64,000 nucleotides of DNA from Meghimatium bilineatum (lineage: Eukaryota; Mollusca; Gastropoda; Stylommatophora; Philomycidae): positions 55,828,883 through 55,892,882 of the forward strand of contig CM067298.1 of NCBI GenBank assembly GCA_034231615.1, in the 5' to 3' direction. Numbering within the stretch: position 1 is the stretch's first letter; each line of letters starts with the position of its first letter. A model generated the notes under the pieces. The model ran no database searches and was not told where the DNA came from. It saw only the letters and a list, made by a program, of their open reading frames with translations. A program made the position numbers and the translations under genes. Of this stretch, positions 34,497-45,027 are shown piece by piece.

Positions 34497-36039
34497 TATA
34501 GATATACATATATGGATATATAGATGTTCTAAAAATAGGTAGATTCCCCGTATGGAAATATAAAATATCACGTTAGTTTACTACATAATAGCCATAATGA
34601 GAAGTGACAAGTGCCTCAGCTAAATGAGACGAATACCCCCACCACCTCCCTATTAAAAAAACCAAAATGTAGCTATTTATAGTTGCAAAAAACGGATTAT
34701 TTCGTTGATTGTTATCCATAAAAATGACAAGAAACGTGTTCTTACTTTCTTTGATGAATATCATCCCCCTTTCAAATAAGAGGGATGGGAGTTTCTTCCC
34801 CACCCCCTCCATGTTTTATGGGGATCATAACCTAAAGACTTAGAGTTCTCACAGTGTGTAATACCTTAAGAAAAAAACCTTTACTCAGAAGAGTCTAGTT
34901 GCATGATATGTTAGAAATGTGTCTGTTTTCATTGCACTTCATGTCTAACGTGTATTTTGTTGTTCATAATTATTTTGACTAATCTAATATGTATTATCTT
35001 CCCCCAAATTTTGAATTCCCATACATCTCTTACTGGAATCGTTATATCTTCTAAGCACCACGTTATTAAGTGTAATGGAAATATCCGAACAATACATGAG
35101 TTATCTGTCTTAACTGCTCCTTCACAATGACACTTTTACTTCAAAGTTAGAATATTTTTCTATTTAGTGAAGTGCTACTTGAAAACATATATTATTAACC
35201 CTTTATTGCACGGTGTAGTTTTCTTTACAACTAACGGATTTACTCATATCTTGGTCATGTTTATGTTCACAGCCGTGGGTTGTTTCCCTGTAAAAACATG
35301 TTTGTTGTATGTATCTCTGAAACTTTCAAGATGGTCCACAATATGTAGGATATTTTGCATGTACTTTAATTTGTAAGAAAACGTTTTTTTTACGGCACAG
35401 GAAATATTTACATGAAACCACTCACAGTTAATTGCAAATGAACTATGAGTAAATTCTACAACGCAAAGTATCCTGTATCATAGACATAGACAATATTATA
35501 TCATATACTCAAACATTGTGTTTGTATTAGATCAAAACATTTTCTTATTCCAATTTCACTTTCAATTATATTTTCCTCATCATATATTAACTGAATTAGA
35601 GTTAGAAAATCATACAGTTTAGATATCTGACCTAAGACATTTTAAACGAGAGATGTCGTCAGCTTGGCCAATAATTTTACGCCTGTCTAACGAAGAATTA
35701 GTACCGTAGCCCCAATACTCTTATTCTGTCTAAAGAAAAAATTCGAATTTCGTCAGCGAAATGAACGAAAGACGAAAATCATTTACAGATCAAGGATACC
35801 AGAAATAAATTGGAAACAAATATGAAAATATCAAAATAAGACATATTTGAAGGAAATGTAATCGCGTATGTGGTTGCGTCTGTGGGTCTCACCAATGGGC
35901 CATTAGACATACCACCCATGCAACAGAAAACCTAAGTGGATGACATGCCGTTATATTGAGGCTATCTCCTTAGAGAAGCTTCATGGCACATCATTTATAC
36001 AATTATGCTTTTATTTTGTTGTTGAAATGTGTTTCATGT
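34494..36039. other. unassigned AT-rich DNA
   Basis: About 1.5 kb without a recognisable gene or element. Short frames at 34573-34812 and 35167-35376 carry no domain. A poly-G run occurs a little upstream at about 34096-34109. Confidence 0.45.
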
Positions 36040-36460
36040 TTACCGGAATATATATGTATGCACCCTCTGTGCTTGGGAGGGAGCCAGAGATGTACTGTGC
36101 AGCACTGGGGAGACTGACATTACTGTTTTTGATATGGCTGAATCCCATCATAGAGGCACAGGCACTCAGGACGTGACAATCCTTTTGACTTGAACATTTA
36201 TTTGGTTGCATGACTGGAGAAATAGAGAAGTTCGGCATAACCAGTAGGCAATTGGTGGCGGGGAATGAGCACAGTGAACCCTACAGTGGTTAGGAGCAGT
36301 GCATAGGTTGAAACATATCTTCCTGGAGGTGTGATAGTTATTTTCTGGCTCTGTCCAGGGGTGGGCCGCAAATCCACAGACTTCCCAGCAATATAATGCC
36401 ATTTAATCGCATTAGGTCACATGGCATGAGCCACTGGACCGCTGGACCGCTGGATCAGCA
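36040..36460. other. GC-richer block, unclassified
   Basis: Visibly higher in G and C than its surroundings, with open frames on both strands (35940-36176 plus; 36011-36238 and 36166-36402 minus) and a short CTGGACCG duplication near 36437-36450. I recognise no protein domain. It may be a decayed exon or a foreign or transposed fragment. Confidence 0.35.
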
Positions 36461-36934
36461 ACCAAACAACCAAGGAAATGTAATAGCGAAATGTCATCAC
36501 CAAAGCAGAAAAGGAACATAATATAAACTGAAACATAACAAATGTACAACTTCGAAAACTACTGCTACACACACAAATTGAATACTAAAACTAAATGCTT
36601 GTTTTAAATTATAATAGAGAATACGCACTTATTCATATTATGTTGATATATTGAAGGAACATTCCCGGAGTATATAGGTGGAAGAAGACAATACCCTGGT
36701 GTTGGATGATTTAACCTGGGTACTGCAAATGCGAGGGCTCGGGTAACAAAAGTCAAATGTAAAAAAATGAACTAAAATAGGTGTATATTACCAGGTCACT
36801 GATATACGTGATCTTGAAGGCGACTAAAATAGTGAGCATCTGATTCGTAACCAAATTGAATGTCCCTTCTGTCAGGACGTCAGTTGAAGACACATTCCAG
36901 GACTGATGGGTTAAAATAAACATTTTATTTGCAG
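36461..36934. other. unassigned DNA
   Basis: No gene or repeat recognised. Confidence 0.4.
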
Positions 36935-37290
36935 TCTACCATGGGCAACTAGAAAAACTAGCTATGGTGGTGTTGAATTAGTCAAATGCGAGAAGATGTT
37001 TATTTTATAATATCACAAAGAGATACTATTTAATATTTGAACGCGTTCGAAGACAGGCAAATATTGATAACATAGTTACAACAGGCAAGATTTGAAGGCA
37101 AAAGAGACTGAGTACAGCATGCGAAATTATTAGATTGTTTAATACAGTGACATGGCAATGAATCAATAATGAAACAAGTTACTAGAAGTACTAGGAGTTC
37201 TGTAGATACAAGATCGCCTATGAGGAGTTCTGTATATACAAGATCGCCGATGAGGAGTTCTGTAGATACAAGATCACCTATGTCAGCGCA
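36935..37290 (+). mobile_element. LINE-A 3' fragment with internal 30-bp triplication
   Basis: TCTACCATGGGCAACTAGAAAA, then AGTTACAACAGGCAAGATTTGA and GATTGTTTAATACAGTGA follow the LINE-A 3' region. At 37190-37283 the tail block GAGGAGTTCTGTAGATACAA followed by GATCGCCTAT is present three times in tandem. It corresponds to the single GAGCTGTGGAGAGCCACGAT block in the copy at 6296-7565. The triplication arose after insertion. Confidence 0.8.
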
Positions 37291-37964
37291 CATGTAACTT
37301 GATGATCACAAAGATTACATGAAAAATACACAAATGTCATCCGAAGTAGGAAGCTGTCCAGGTCATGACATTACACTCAACATCGGCATTTAGTAAAACT
37401 GGTGCTCAGACTTGTATTGTTAAGGATAACGTCCCCATACAAACATACAAGAAACATCTATCTGAAGCTAATGATAGAGCCTAAACCCCTCTCATAAGGG
37501 ACGTTAGTTATATAACTCATACTGGAATAAACAATACTACTTACATGTAACACACATTTGATGAGTTTTACGATGACTCACAGAATATCGAATGAATATC
37601 ATTACATTATAGACTACCTATATTTCTTATAGTATGTGCGCCATAGTAAAACTCACCGAACATGTGTTATAGGTAAGCACTGCTGATATACAATTTTATA
37701 GCAGTGTTAAGTTTTATCGATACTGGAATAAATGACAATTCATCACAAATACATATACTAACATGTGTGATATAAGGCAAATTAGATAGCAAGACCTAGA
37801 TAATCTCTTCATAGAACAGCCATGAGTATGAATCTAAAAAAATGCAATAATTACGTATAACAGCATTATATAGTTTGAACTAGAAAGCTCTGGTTTCTTC
37901 CTTATACACGATACCTCGGAGCTGAAACAACAAAGGCATTAATTTTAGACAACTACCAGCAAAG
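37291..37964. other. unassigned DNA
   Basis: No gene or repeat recognised. Confidence 0.4.
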
Positions 37965-38045
37965 CTACGACTACTACTATTACTGCTATAACTACTAGTA
38001 GTATTACAACAAGAACTACTGCTACTACTACTACTAATACTACTT
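37965..38045. repeat. degenerate (CTA)n repeat
   Basis: Imperfect CTA/CTG trinucleotide repeat. It creates a Val-rich minus-strand artefact frame at the end of 37945-38307. Confidence 0.9.
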
Positions 38046-38339
38046 CACTAATGTGTATATCAGTTTCAAATTGCATTGGTCGAAGTACTATACAGCTGCC
38101 CACACGTAGCCGATCTAAATTAATAGTCGAAACGCTTATTCTGGACAACATTAGCCCACACAAATGCACTCCAAGAGATTGTATGAATAATATATTTAAT
38201 TGTAAGACCAGCACTATAGAATAATATGTAGACATTGACAGAAAAACAGTATTACGATGCAGGGCAGCAAATAGTGTTAGTCTCGGGGCTATCCGATATT
38301 TAGACAATAGTGTTATATATTGACTGATAGTGAAACTAC

Positions 38340-38690
38340 ATATGTCATAAAAATATACACTTGGATAATAATTATATGAAACTAAATCGGCACAGTCTGG
38401 GCATTCCCATAGCGCATTCTCCGTCTCTTTGAGTAGATGACGAAGTGTATGTATGATGATAGTTCCCGTGGTGAGACGTGAATGTATTGTATATTTTATT
38501 AGTTCTACCGGTCAATCGTCGGCTTTTACTTAATCCCCAAACAATTGCAAACCCAATCATACTCTATAAACATCCTTTTCCACTATGGTTACCTCAATGG
38601 GCTCAAAAGATATAGACGATTGACTTAATTGGACTCGGGATATCCCATATTTAGTCATTCTCTCTCAAAGAAGAGGCACACCACTTGCCG
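38340..38690 (-). mobile_element. LINE-R C-terminal fragment (second element)
   Basis: The minus strand reads MTKYGISRVQLSQ near 38655, SRRLTGRTNKIYNT near 38520, and HLLKETENALWECPDCADL near 38415-38360. This is the LINE-R C-terminal tail with a W-x-C-x-x-C knuckle, comparable to LWMCQVCSDDDP in the adjacent element. It starts right beside the TAAC tail of the 38693-41145 element, so the latter appears inserted into or next to this older copy. Confidence 0.7.
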
Positions 38691-38706
38691 ATAGTTAGTT
38701 AGTTAG

Positions 38707-39438
38707 TTAGTTAGTCGTCGGATCATCATCACTGCAAACTTGACACATCCATAGTTGCTCCGATCTCTCCTTGAGTGTATCCGCCATCACACTTCTGCTG
38801 ACAGTACCGGTCCTATGCTGGTTGACCATCATTCTTCTGTGCCCTCCAAAATGTTCACCTCTAGCAACACCGCATATCAATCCCTGATCTTTAATCCTAG
38901 CCATTGAAAAGGAATCAGCATCCACATTAGTCTCACTCTCGCGTGTTATATCTCTTAAGGAGTTCAAAACGTCTGCGCGATCCATTGCCCCATCGCCCTT
39001 TGCCACAATCGCACACGATGCCAGTTGATCCGCTCTTTCATTGCCTCGAACGACCACATGTCCCGGCACGAAAATAAATGTAACCGCTTTCAAGCTCGCA
39101 ATTCTCAAGGCCTCAATCCACTGTTCGCGAACGAGACCCACTTGTACCTTCTTAATCATACTCATAGAGTCACTCAAGATGCAGACCTGCGTTACTTTCT
39201 GTGTGCGTAGACACTCAAATGCCTTGGTCACCGCAATAGTCTCCATGGTCATACTACTCGTAGTGACCGCAAAGGCACCACTTTCCTCCTTGATCGTTTT
39301 ACCTGCGCACTGAGCTGTAAAGGCCCAAGCACTGCGAACATGCCTAATTACAGATCCATCAGTGTATATAATCACATCCCCCTCTTTGGTATTCACTGCA
39401 CTTCTTTCTCCACAGCTGTGGGACACCATTCTCTGCAT
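38707..39438 (-). CDS. LINE-R RNase H domain and C-terminal zinc knuckle
   Basis: 243-codon frame. All RNase H catalytic residues are present: Asp27 in YTDGS, Glu66 in TMETIAV, Asp90 in LSDSMSM, His127 in PGHVVV and Asp137 in GNERADQL. The C-terminal 100 residues include GEHFGGHRRMMVN and end with LWMCQVCSDDDP, a C-x-x-C motif typical of this LINE group. The domain would degrade RNA in the RNA:DNA hybrid during reverse transcription. Its first 15 codons overlap the RT frame in another phase, so in the parent element it was the C-terminal part of a single ORF2 protein, not a separate gene. The stop codon lies in the TAAC tail. Confidence 0.9.
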   Translation of the reverse strand: MQRMVSHSCGERSAVNTKEGDVIIYTDGSVIRHVRSAWAFTAQCAGKTIKEESGAFAVTTSSMTMETIAVTKAFECLRTQKVTQVCILSDSMSMIKKVQVGLVREQWIEALRIASLKAVTFIFVPGHVVVRGNERADQLASCAIVAKGDGAMDRADVLNSLRDITRESETNVDADSFSMARIKDQGLICGVARGEHFGGHRRMMVNQHRTGTVSRSVMADTLKERSEQLWMCQVCSDDDPTTN

Positions 39439-41140
39439 TCCCTGCTAAGTGATATTACTACTCTCAAACAAGTTTCGAAATCTGTGGGTAGACCTATCCA
39501 TTGCGCACCTGCTGCCACATTCTGTAATCTGCACACGCTTTGTATTACATCCTCAGCACGTCCCATCCTCGACCTTCCTCTCTTGAGTCTGCTGCCTTTA
39601 ACTTTCTGTATTTCGGAATGCAACGGGTGTTCCTTATCTGCATGTATTTGAAGGTACGCCCGTGCACGGCAATACTGTAATCTATGCTCAGCTGTTGGGC
39701 AGTCAAGTAGGTATCGCATAGCTCTTGTCGATGTGTCTCTTGTGCATCCCAGAATGATACGCATTGCTGCATTCTGGACTCTATACGGTCTTTCGATCTG
39801 AGTTTGGCTAAATGTCAGAATTGCCAGTGCATATTCCACCACAGCCACAACCAAACCCTGGTACAAAAGAATTAACAATCTTTGCTCACACTGCGCAGCA
39901 GCCATAACCTTCATTGCTGCTAAGCCTTTGCCTGCCCTTATGATAATGTGGTCAACATGTTCCCTGAAACTCAGGCTTCTGTCAAAAAACACACCCAGAT
40001 ATCTCATTGTGCTAGTTCTTTCTAAACTTTTCCAGGACAACGAAACTTGTTGCATGGGTGTCTTTACCATGTGATTGTTCAAGGAAAACCACGTCACGAA
40101 TGCCTTAGACGGATTAACCACTGCTCCCGTATCTCGACACCAAATTGTCAGTCTGTCCAGCTCCTTCTGTAGTTCCACGACGCACTCTTCTCGATTTCTG
40201 CCCTGTGTATACACCAGGATATCATCGGCATATGCCATCGTTCTGCCAACACCTGTGATTTGATTGCCAACGATATGTACTGTGTATACATTGAAAAGTA
40301 CAGGAGATAGAGGCGATCCCTGTGGCAGGCCAGGGCTAATAACCGTTGGTGTAGATATCCAGTTACCACACTTAAGAACTACAACCCTGTGCATAAGGGC
40401 GGCGCCAACCCAACTCACGACAAAAGGATTAACTGCAAGATTTAACAGCTGGTGCATCAAGATATCCAAGGACACCCTATTGTACGCATCCTCAAGGTCT
40501 ATTGCGACCGCACATGTCTCCATGCGCGAATCGAACCACTCAAAAACATCCTGCGCAAATATGGCTGCATTCTGCCATGTCTTTTTTCCTGGACGATATC
40601 CTCCTAACAATGTTGGTAAACACTTATTTCTTTCAAGATAACACGATACCTTCCGGGGCACAATTTTTTCCAAAAGCTTGCCAATCGTATTCTGCATAGT
40701 TATTATTCTGTAGCCATGTATCCTGGTGTGGTCCTTCCCAGGTTTGTGTAGTGGAACTAAATAGCTGTGCAACCAGTCTTCTTTCACTGTGCCCTTTAGA
40801 AGGCTATTATTGAACATGTCCGCCAACTCTCCCAACTCCTCATCCGTTCTTCGACTAATGTCATCGTATCTAATGCCATCTGGCCCTGGTGCTGTGTATT
40901 TTGTACTTTTCAGTGCCTTCCTGATTTATTCAGCTGTGATTAGCATATGGTTTTCCATGCTCAAGTTCGTACACGTGTCTGTGAGCGTTTTCCTCATTTC
41001 TTGATATGCCTCCACATTTCTCTGACCAATTTGTGCGGTGTAGTGTGCCAGCAACGCTGCACCTTTTGTCTCGTCCGTCTTCTGCCAGACGGTATCGTCG
41101 CTCTGGAAATCGGCAATAGTCATCACTCTAGCACGTACTT
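39393..41140 (-). pseudogene. LINE-R reverse transcriptase with one nonsense codon
   Basis: Open in one frame from about 41137 to 39393 apart from a single TAA at 40926-40928. Visible RT motifs in order: APGPDGI just after the stop, LVPLHKPGKD, an RII-x-x-Q segment, GGYRPGKKT, AIDLEDAYNRV (first catalytic Asp), GLPQGSPLSPVLFNVYT, and AYADDILVYTQG with the catalytic pair (40221-40232). The thumb and connection follow, to CREWCP, where a frame change moves the reading into the RNase H frame. The part upstream of the stop contains DETKGAALLAHY, the region before the RT. The endonuclease is missing. Function would be target-primed reverse transcription. Confidence 0.93.
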
Positions 41141-41145
41141 TGTAG

Positions 41146-41429
41146 ATTCAAGAGATAATCCCAAACAGCTCAAAAAAATCCATTGCATAATGACCATGTT
41201 AGGGAGATTCCATAGACGCCCATATAGGATATTCACAATGTCTCCATTGCGAATACATATGTTCTGATTCGTTAGCTCTTGACTCCAGTCTGTCGGTTCT
41301 CACATTACACCATAACTCCAGTGTGATCTGGGCTATACAGGTGTCTTACAGTATAATATTTACTATATATTTTATGAGTGATTACCGTGTAGACTGAAAT
41401 AGTTATCATTATTAGCACAGTGTAGAATG
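41146..41429. other. unassigned DNA
   Basis: Short spacer between LINE-R (minus) and LINE-C (plus). Nothing recognised. Confidence 0.4.
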
Positions 41430-42140
41430 TGTATTAATGAGGTTAATAACATGAAAAATGTAGGATGTCTATAATGTTGCAATATAGACAACACTCTTGA
41501 AAAAGTCAACAACTTCACATACATTTGTAGCAAGCTATCAAGAACAGGAGATTCATCAACAGATATATCACACCGTATTGCACTGGCTACTAATTCATTC
41601 AATAAACTTTTAAATATCTAGCATCATTAAAAAACACTACGAAATAACACAAAACTCAAAATCTTCAACTCCTGCATAATTCCAACATTAACATATGGAT
41701 GCGAAAGTTGGAACGAAACATCAACTTTAGAACAAAGACTAAACACATTTGAAAATAAATGTCTTAGAAGGCTACTGAACATACGTTGGTAAGATTCAAA
41801 TCAAACACAGTTGTCAGACAAGAATCATAACAAGAATATGTATCCACCTATATTAGAAATCGTCGCTGCATTTACATCGGACAATCGCTACCAATGGACA
41901 CTGAAAGACCCCCCCCCCTAACAAACTTTGATGTGGTCACCAAAGGGCAAGAGAAAACAAGGAAGACCAAAATAAACTTTACGTAGAACTATTACAAGAG
42001 AACGTTTCACCATCGGTATCAGAAACAATGAATATCTAAAGCAAATTGCATAGAAACGAGACAGGGAAATCTATGACATCCGCCCTATGGTCATAGGAAA
42101 TCCGTCGCATTTGGCCCCAGAGGAATAACTAACTAACTAA
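41430..42140 (+). mobile_element. LINE-C C-terminal half with AACT tail
   Basis: The plus strand reads KVNNFTYICSKLSRTGDSS, HRIALATNSFNKL, SCIIPTLTYGCESW, and FENKCLRRLLNIRW. This is the region after the RT catalytic box of LINE-C at 17795-18660. It has several stops and ends near 42125-42140 in AACTAACTAACTAA, a simple-repeat 3' end. Interestingly this tail is close to the (TAAC)n tail of the neighbouring LINE-R. Confidence 0.83.
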
Positions 42141-42544
42141 TAATGTTGCAATGCACAACATTTACACAGATCCGCCCATTAAACTATTAAAAATAGTATG
42201 ACCATTAATGTAAATGAATACACATCAACCTTCTAGACACCAGGTATATACGAAAGCAGGAAGATTAGCTTGTAGGTTGTTATACAGAATGCACAAAAAG
42301 TCAAGAAAAATTCGACACTAACAGTGGATGTAATCAATGACAACGTCTAAGCTGACGATAATAACGTGTGTGTATGGATAAGCTGATGTTATGGAAAATA
42401 CAAGAGAGCAATAAGTAACATTTCAATAGACCATGCTGATATCTATAATGCAATAAAACAGTTTGATTTGTGTGTACATGGTGTATTTAGCGTTGTGTTA
42501 CTACAGTTACTTCTATTACGTCAGGATAAACAAACAATCCGGAT
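42141..42544. other. unassigned DNA
   Basis: No gene or repeat recognised. Confidence 0.4.
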
Positions 42545-42740
42545 TGTGATTTCTCGCTTGACACTACCACTCCTCCAGTCGACTCAGCTGTAAATGAGTA
42601 CCTGGCGCATGAGTTAGGGGAGGTAAAGACAGCAAGGAATGGAATTCGCCACCCCATCTAATAGTTGCTGCGTCCTAATACATGAAGAGTTATCTTCATC
42701 CCCAACGGCAGGTTGCTGCCATGGGACATTGCTTTACTTC
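42545..42740. repeat. GC-richer block, possible SINE body
   Basis: Contains CTCCAGTCGACTCAGCTGTA and AATGAGTACCTGGCGC, then GGGGAGGTAAAGACAGCAAG and GAATTCGCCACCCC. The GTAAATGAGTACCTGG wording resembles bodies of tRNA-derived SINEs I have seen in other animals, but there is no second copy here and no B box is visible, so the call is tentative. Confidence 0.35.
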
Positions 42741-42834
42741 AGTCAGAATGCAGGACTTGACAATGGCGTGTGAAGAGAACGGTTTATATAAGCGAACATT
42801 TATCACGCTATAGAGAACCGGAGCAGTCAGTTAC

Positions 42835-43125
42835 TATGTACTGTAAGCCGCGTAGCGCTGTGGTTAGCGTACTGGCTTCGCATATGAGTGGTCCTGCGTT
42901 CATTTCCCAGTTAAGGCGGAAATGTCTTTTCAGATCGCAACGGCTCCCAGGTCGACCCAGCCTTAAATGGGTACCGCATTAATCCTGGAAGTAAAGACTT
43001 CGAGGGAGAGGAGATGACTACCGCCCTCATTTACAGAGCCTCTGAAATGTGAGATCGCTAACATCTCACACCCCTACGGCATTAATAAATTATATTGGTT
43101 ACTTTACTTTGTTTATGTACTGTAA
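42835..43125 (+). mobile_element. SINE-1, full length with 12-bp target-site duplication
   Basis: Body 42847-43113, starting GCCGCGTAGCGCTGTGGTTA with A box, then B-box GCGTTCATTTCCC, then the shared body and tail CTACGGCATTAATAAAT, GGTTACTTTACTTTG. Both flanks carry the perfect 12-bp direct repeat TATGTACTGTAA (42835-42846 and 43114-43125). This proves LINE-type integration and a fairly recent insertion. The tail is not poly-A. Confidence 0.95.
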
Positions 43126-43739
43126 CACATATTGGTAAGAACGTAAGGAAAACATATGTACATGTTTAGAGTGCTTTGATGAAGATCTAACTACTGTTTG
43201 AATCATAATCATCAAGTGCCGTACTGACACTGTGTATACAATATATATTGTTTTTTTTTAAAAACACGTTTTTGAAGTTATTTTTCTAACCTATATAATG
43301 TGTCCACCTGGTCATTACAGTCTCGTGGTTACTTTAATTGTATTAACTTAACGGTTCGTAAGGTCCTCAAATAGGTCAAGGTCAAAACAACATTTTTGGC
43401 AATAACTTGTGACAGGTTCATGAGAATCCTGTGACACTTAATAACCGCAAAACTCTCTGACCATATTATTGAATGCATACAAAAGATTGACATAGAGAAC
43501 CAAATTATTGACACGACTTCTGACAATTGAATTGCTGAAATGATTCAAGACGAGTGTGAAAGCAGCGTTAATATTTTTATCATCTATGTAAGAAGAATAG
43601 GAAAACGGAAACTTTAAAGAGACTGGAAACTTTAAGTATACATACCAATATCCATAATCGCGGATATGCAAATACGTTCAAATTATAGAACAATCGTGTT
43701 AGTCAGCCATGTAAAAAAAAAATATTACTGCACGTTATA
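43126..43739. other. unassigned DNA
   Basis: No gene recognised. The minus-strand frames at 43329-43526 and 43438-43671 have no domain. Confidence 0.4.
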
Positions 43740-44975
43740 ATTATTAGAATAGATAACAAAATGGAAGATGAGATCCACGAAGCGCAAGCAGGGTTCAGAA
43801 ATGGTAGAGGCACGAGAGATCATATATTTAACATGAGGATGATCATAGAGAAATGTAGACAGTATAACATCGAATTACAGGCATGCCTGATACTACAACA
43901 AAGCATTCGGCTGTGTCAATTATCATCAATAATGGAAAATAATGAACAACATTGGTTTCCCAAAACACATTACACGACTAATAGAAGATATGTATAAAGA
44001 CCAAGAAGCATCGGTAACAGTGGAGAGTGCAAAATCGGAGTGGTTACATTGTAAAGAAAGGAATAAGACAAGGATGTTCTTGTTCATACTTGTTCAACAT
44101 ATATGCGGAAAATATAATGAGAAACGTGAGACAAGAAACAATGAAGCCTGGTTTTACAGACCCGTAAATATAGAAGGGCTGCATAAACCAAAGATTAGAT
44201 ATGCAGACGACACAGTGCTATTAACAACAAACAAACACGACACGACTACTGAACGAACTACTGAACATAATTAAATCAGCCTAAAATTCAGCAAACAGCA
44301 AAACGTGTTCTTAAATATAAAAACGACAAAAATAATAGAGACTGACAAAAGGAAATCAAGACCCAAAATCGATATAGAGAACTGCAATTTAGAAGAAGTG
44401 GCACATTTTGATTATTGTGAAAACAATGCCGATGACTGCGCACTTGAGATTAAGAGAAGAACAGCAATGTCGCTGTCAAAATAAAAACAGCTAAAGAAAC
44501 AATGGATGGGTACTAAGTATCAAGTTGTGTTTACTACGAGCATGTCTTACCTGTAGCGACATATGTGTGCGATGCATGTACACTAAATAAAACAATATCC
44601 ATGAGAATAACATCATTTGAATTAAAGTGTTATATAAGAGTTATAAAAATACCATGGACAGCAAGGAAAACAAACCAGGAGGTGTTAAAAACAATTAACG
44701 TCCAGGTAGGCTGGCTTCTGAGAACCATATTTTTAAAAAAAGCTAGTTTCTTTCAGTTACATTAAGAGATGTGACGGCGTGGATAGGGTGTTACTAGAGG
44801 GAGTCATAGTAGTCAACAAGGACAAAGACCGACCAAGACACAGTTGGAAATAAACATTCAAGACTGCCTGCACATGACACTCAAAGAGGAGGACAACTTG
44901 CTTATGACTGCAGAGAATTCACGAGATTCATAGGGAAGACTACGGTCTGGGACGAATATGCCACCTGATTGTGAT
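43740..44975 (+). mobile_element. LINE-B-like element: RT to C-terminus
   Basis: The plus strand shows, in order: QAGFRNGRGTRDHIFNMRMI (43761-43997 frame), a CVNYH-type palm start in another frame, IGFPKHITRLIEDMY (43942 on), a KGIRQG-like segment near 44055, and PKIRYADDTVLLTTN with an intact YADD (44200-44211). The C-terminus ELKCYIRVIKIPWTARKTNQ, VLKTIN follows near 44620-44700. Multiple frameshifts and stops. The VLKTIN wording is closest to LINE-B at 60815-61252. Confidence 0.88.
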
Positions 44976-45027
44976 GATATAAAACATTGACTGTCCTCGA
45001 ATAAATTCAGTTGAATATTCAATGCAC

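Larger units (their letters stand above)
38693..41145 (-). mobile_element. LINE-R, near-intact RT and RNase H, 5'-truncated, TAAC tail
   Basis: The best preserved transposon in the window: minus-strand RT followed by RNase H and a Cys-rich C-terminus, ending in about six TAAC repeats (38693-38717) that begin within the stop codon. RT with RNase H and a simple-repeat 3' end without poly-A fits I-, Nimb- or related clades of non-LTR elements; the clade is an inference. The endonuclease domain expected upstream of 41145 is absent. Defects in the coding part seen are one TAA stop (40926-40928) and one frame change near 39396-39440, so it inserted relatively recently. Confidence 0.92.

Noticed and set aside
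37945..38307. 120-codon minus-strand frame ending in a Val-rich tail
   Set aside because: The tail is the CTA repeat at 37965-38045 read in reverse; the remainder has no recognisable domain.
39340..40641. Plus-strand frames of 60-125 codons
   Set aside because: All lie antisense to the LINE-R RT coding region and have no domains.
42847..43113. A functional tRNA gene at the SINE-1 head
   Set aside because: A and B boxes are present, but no cloverleaf with an acceptor stem follows. The sequence continues into a SINE body flanked by target duplications.
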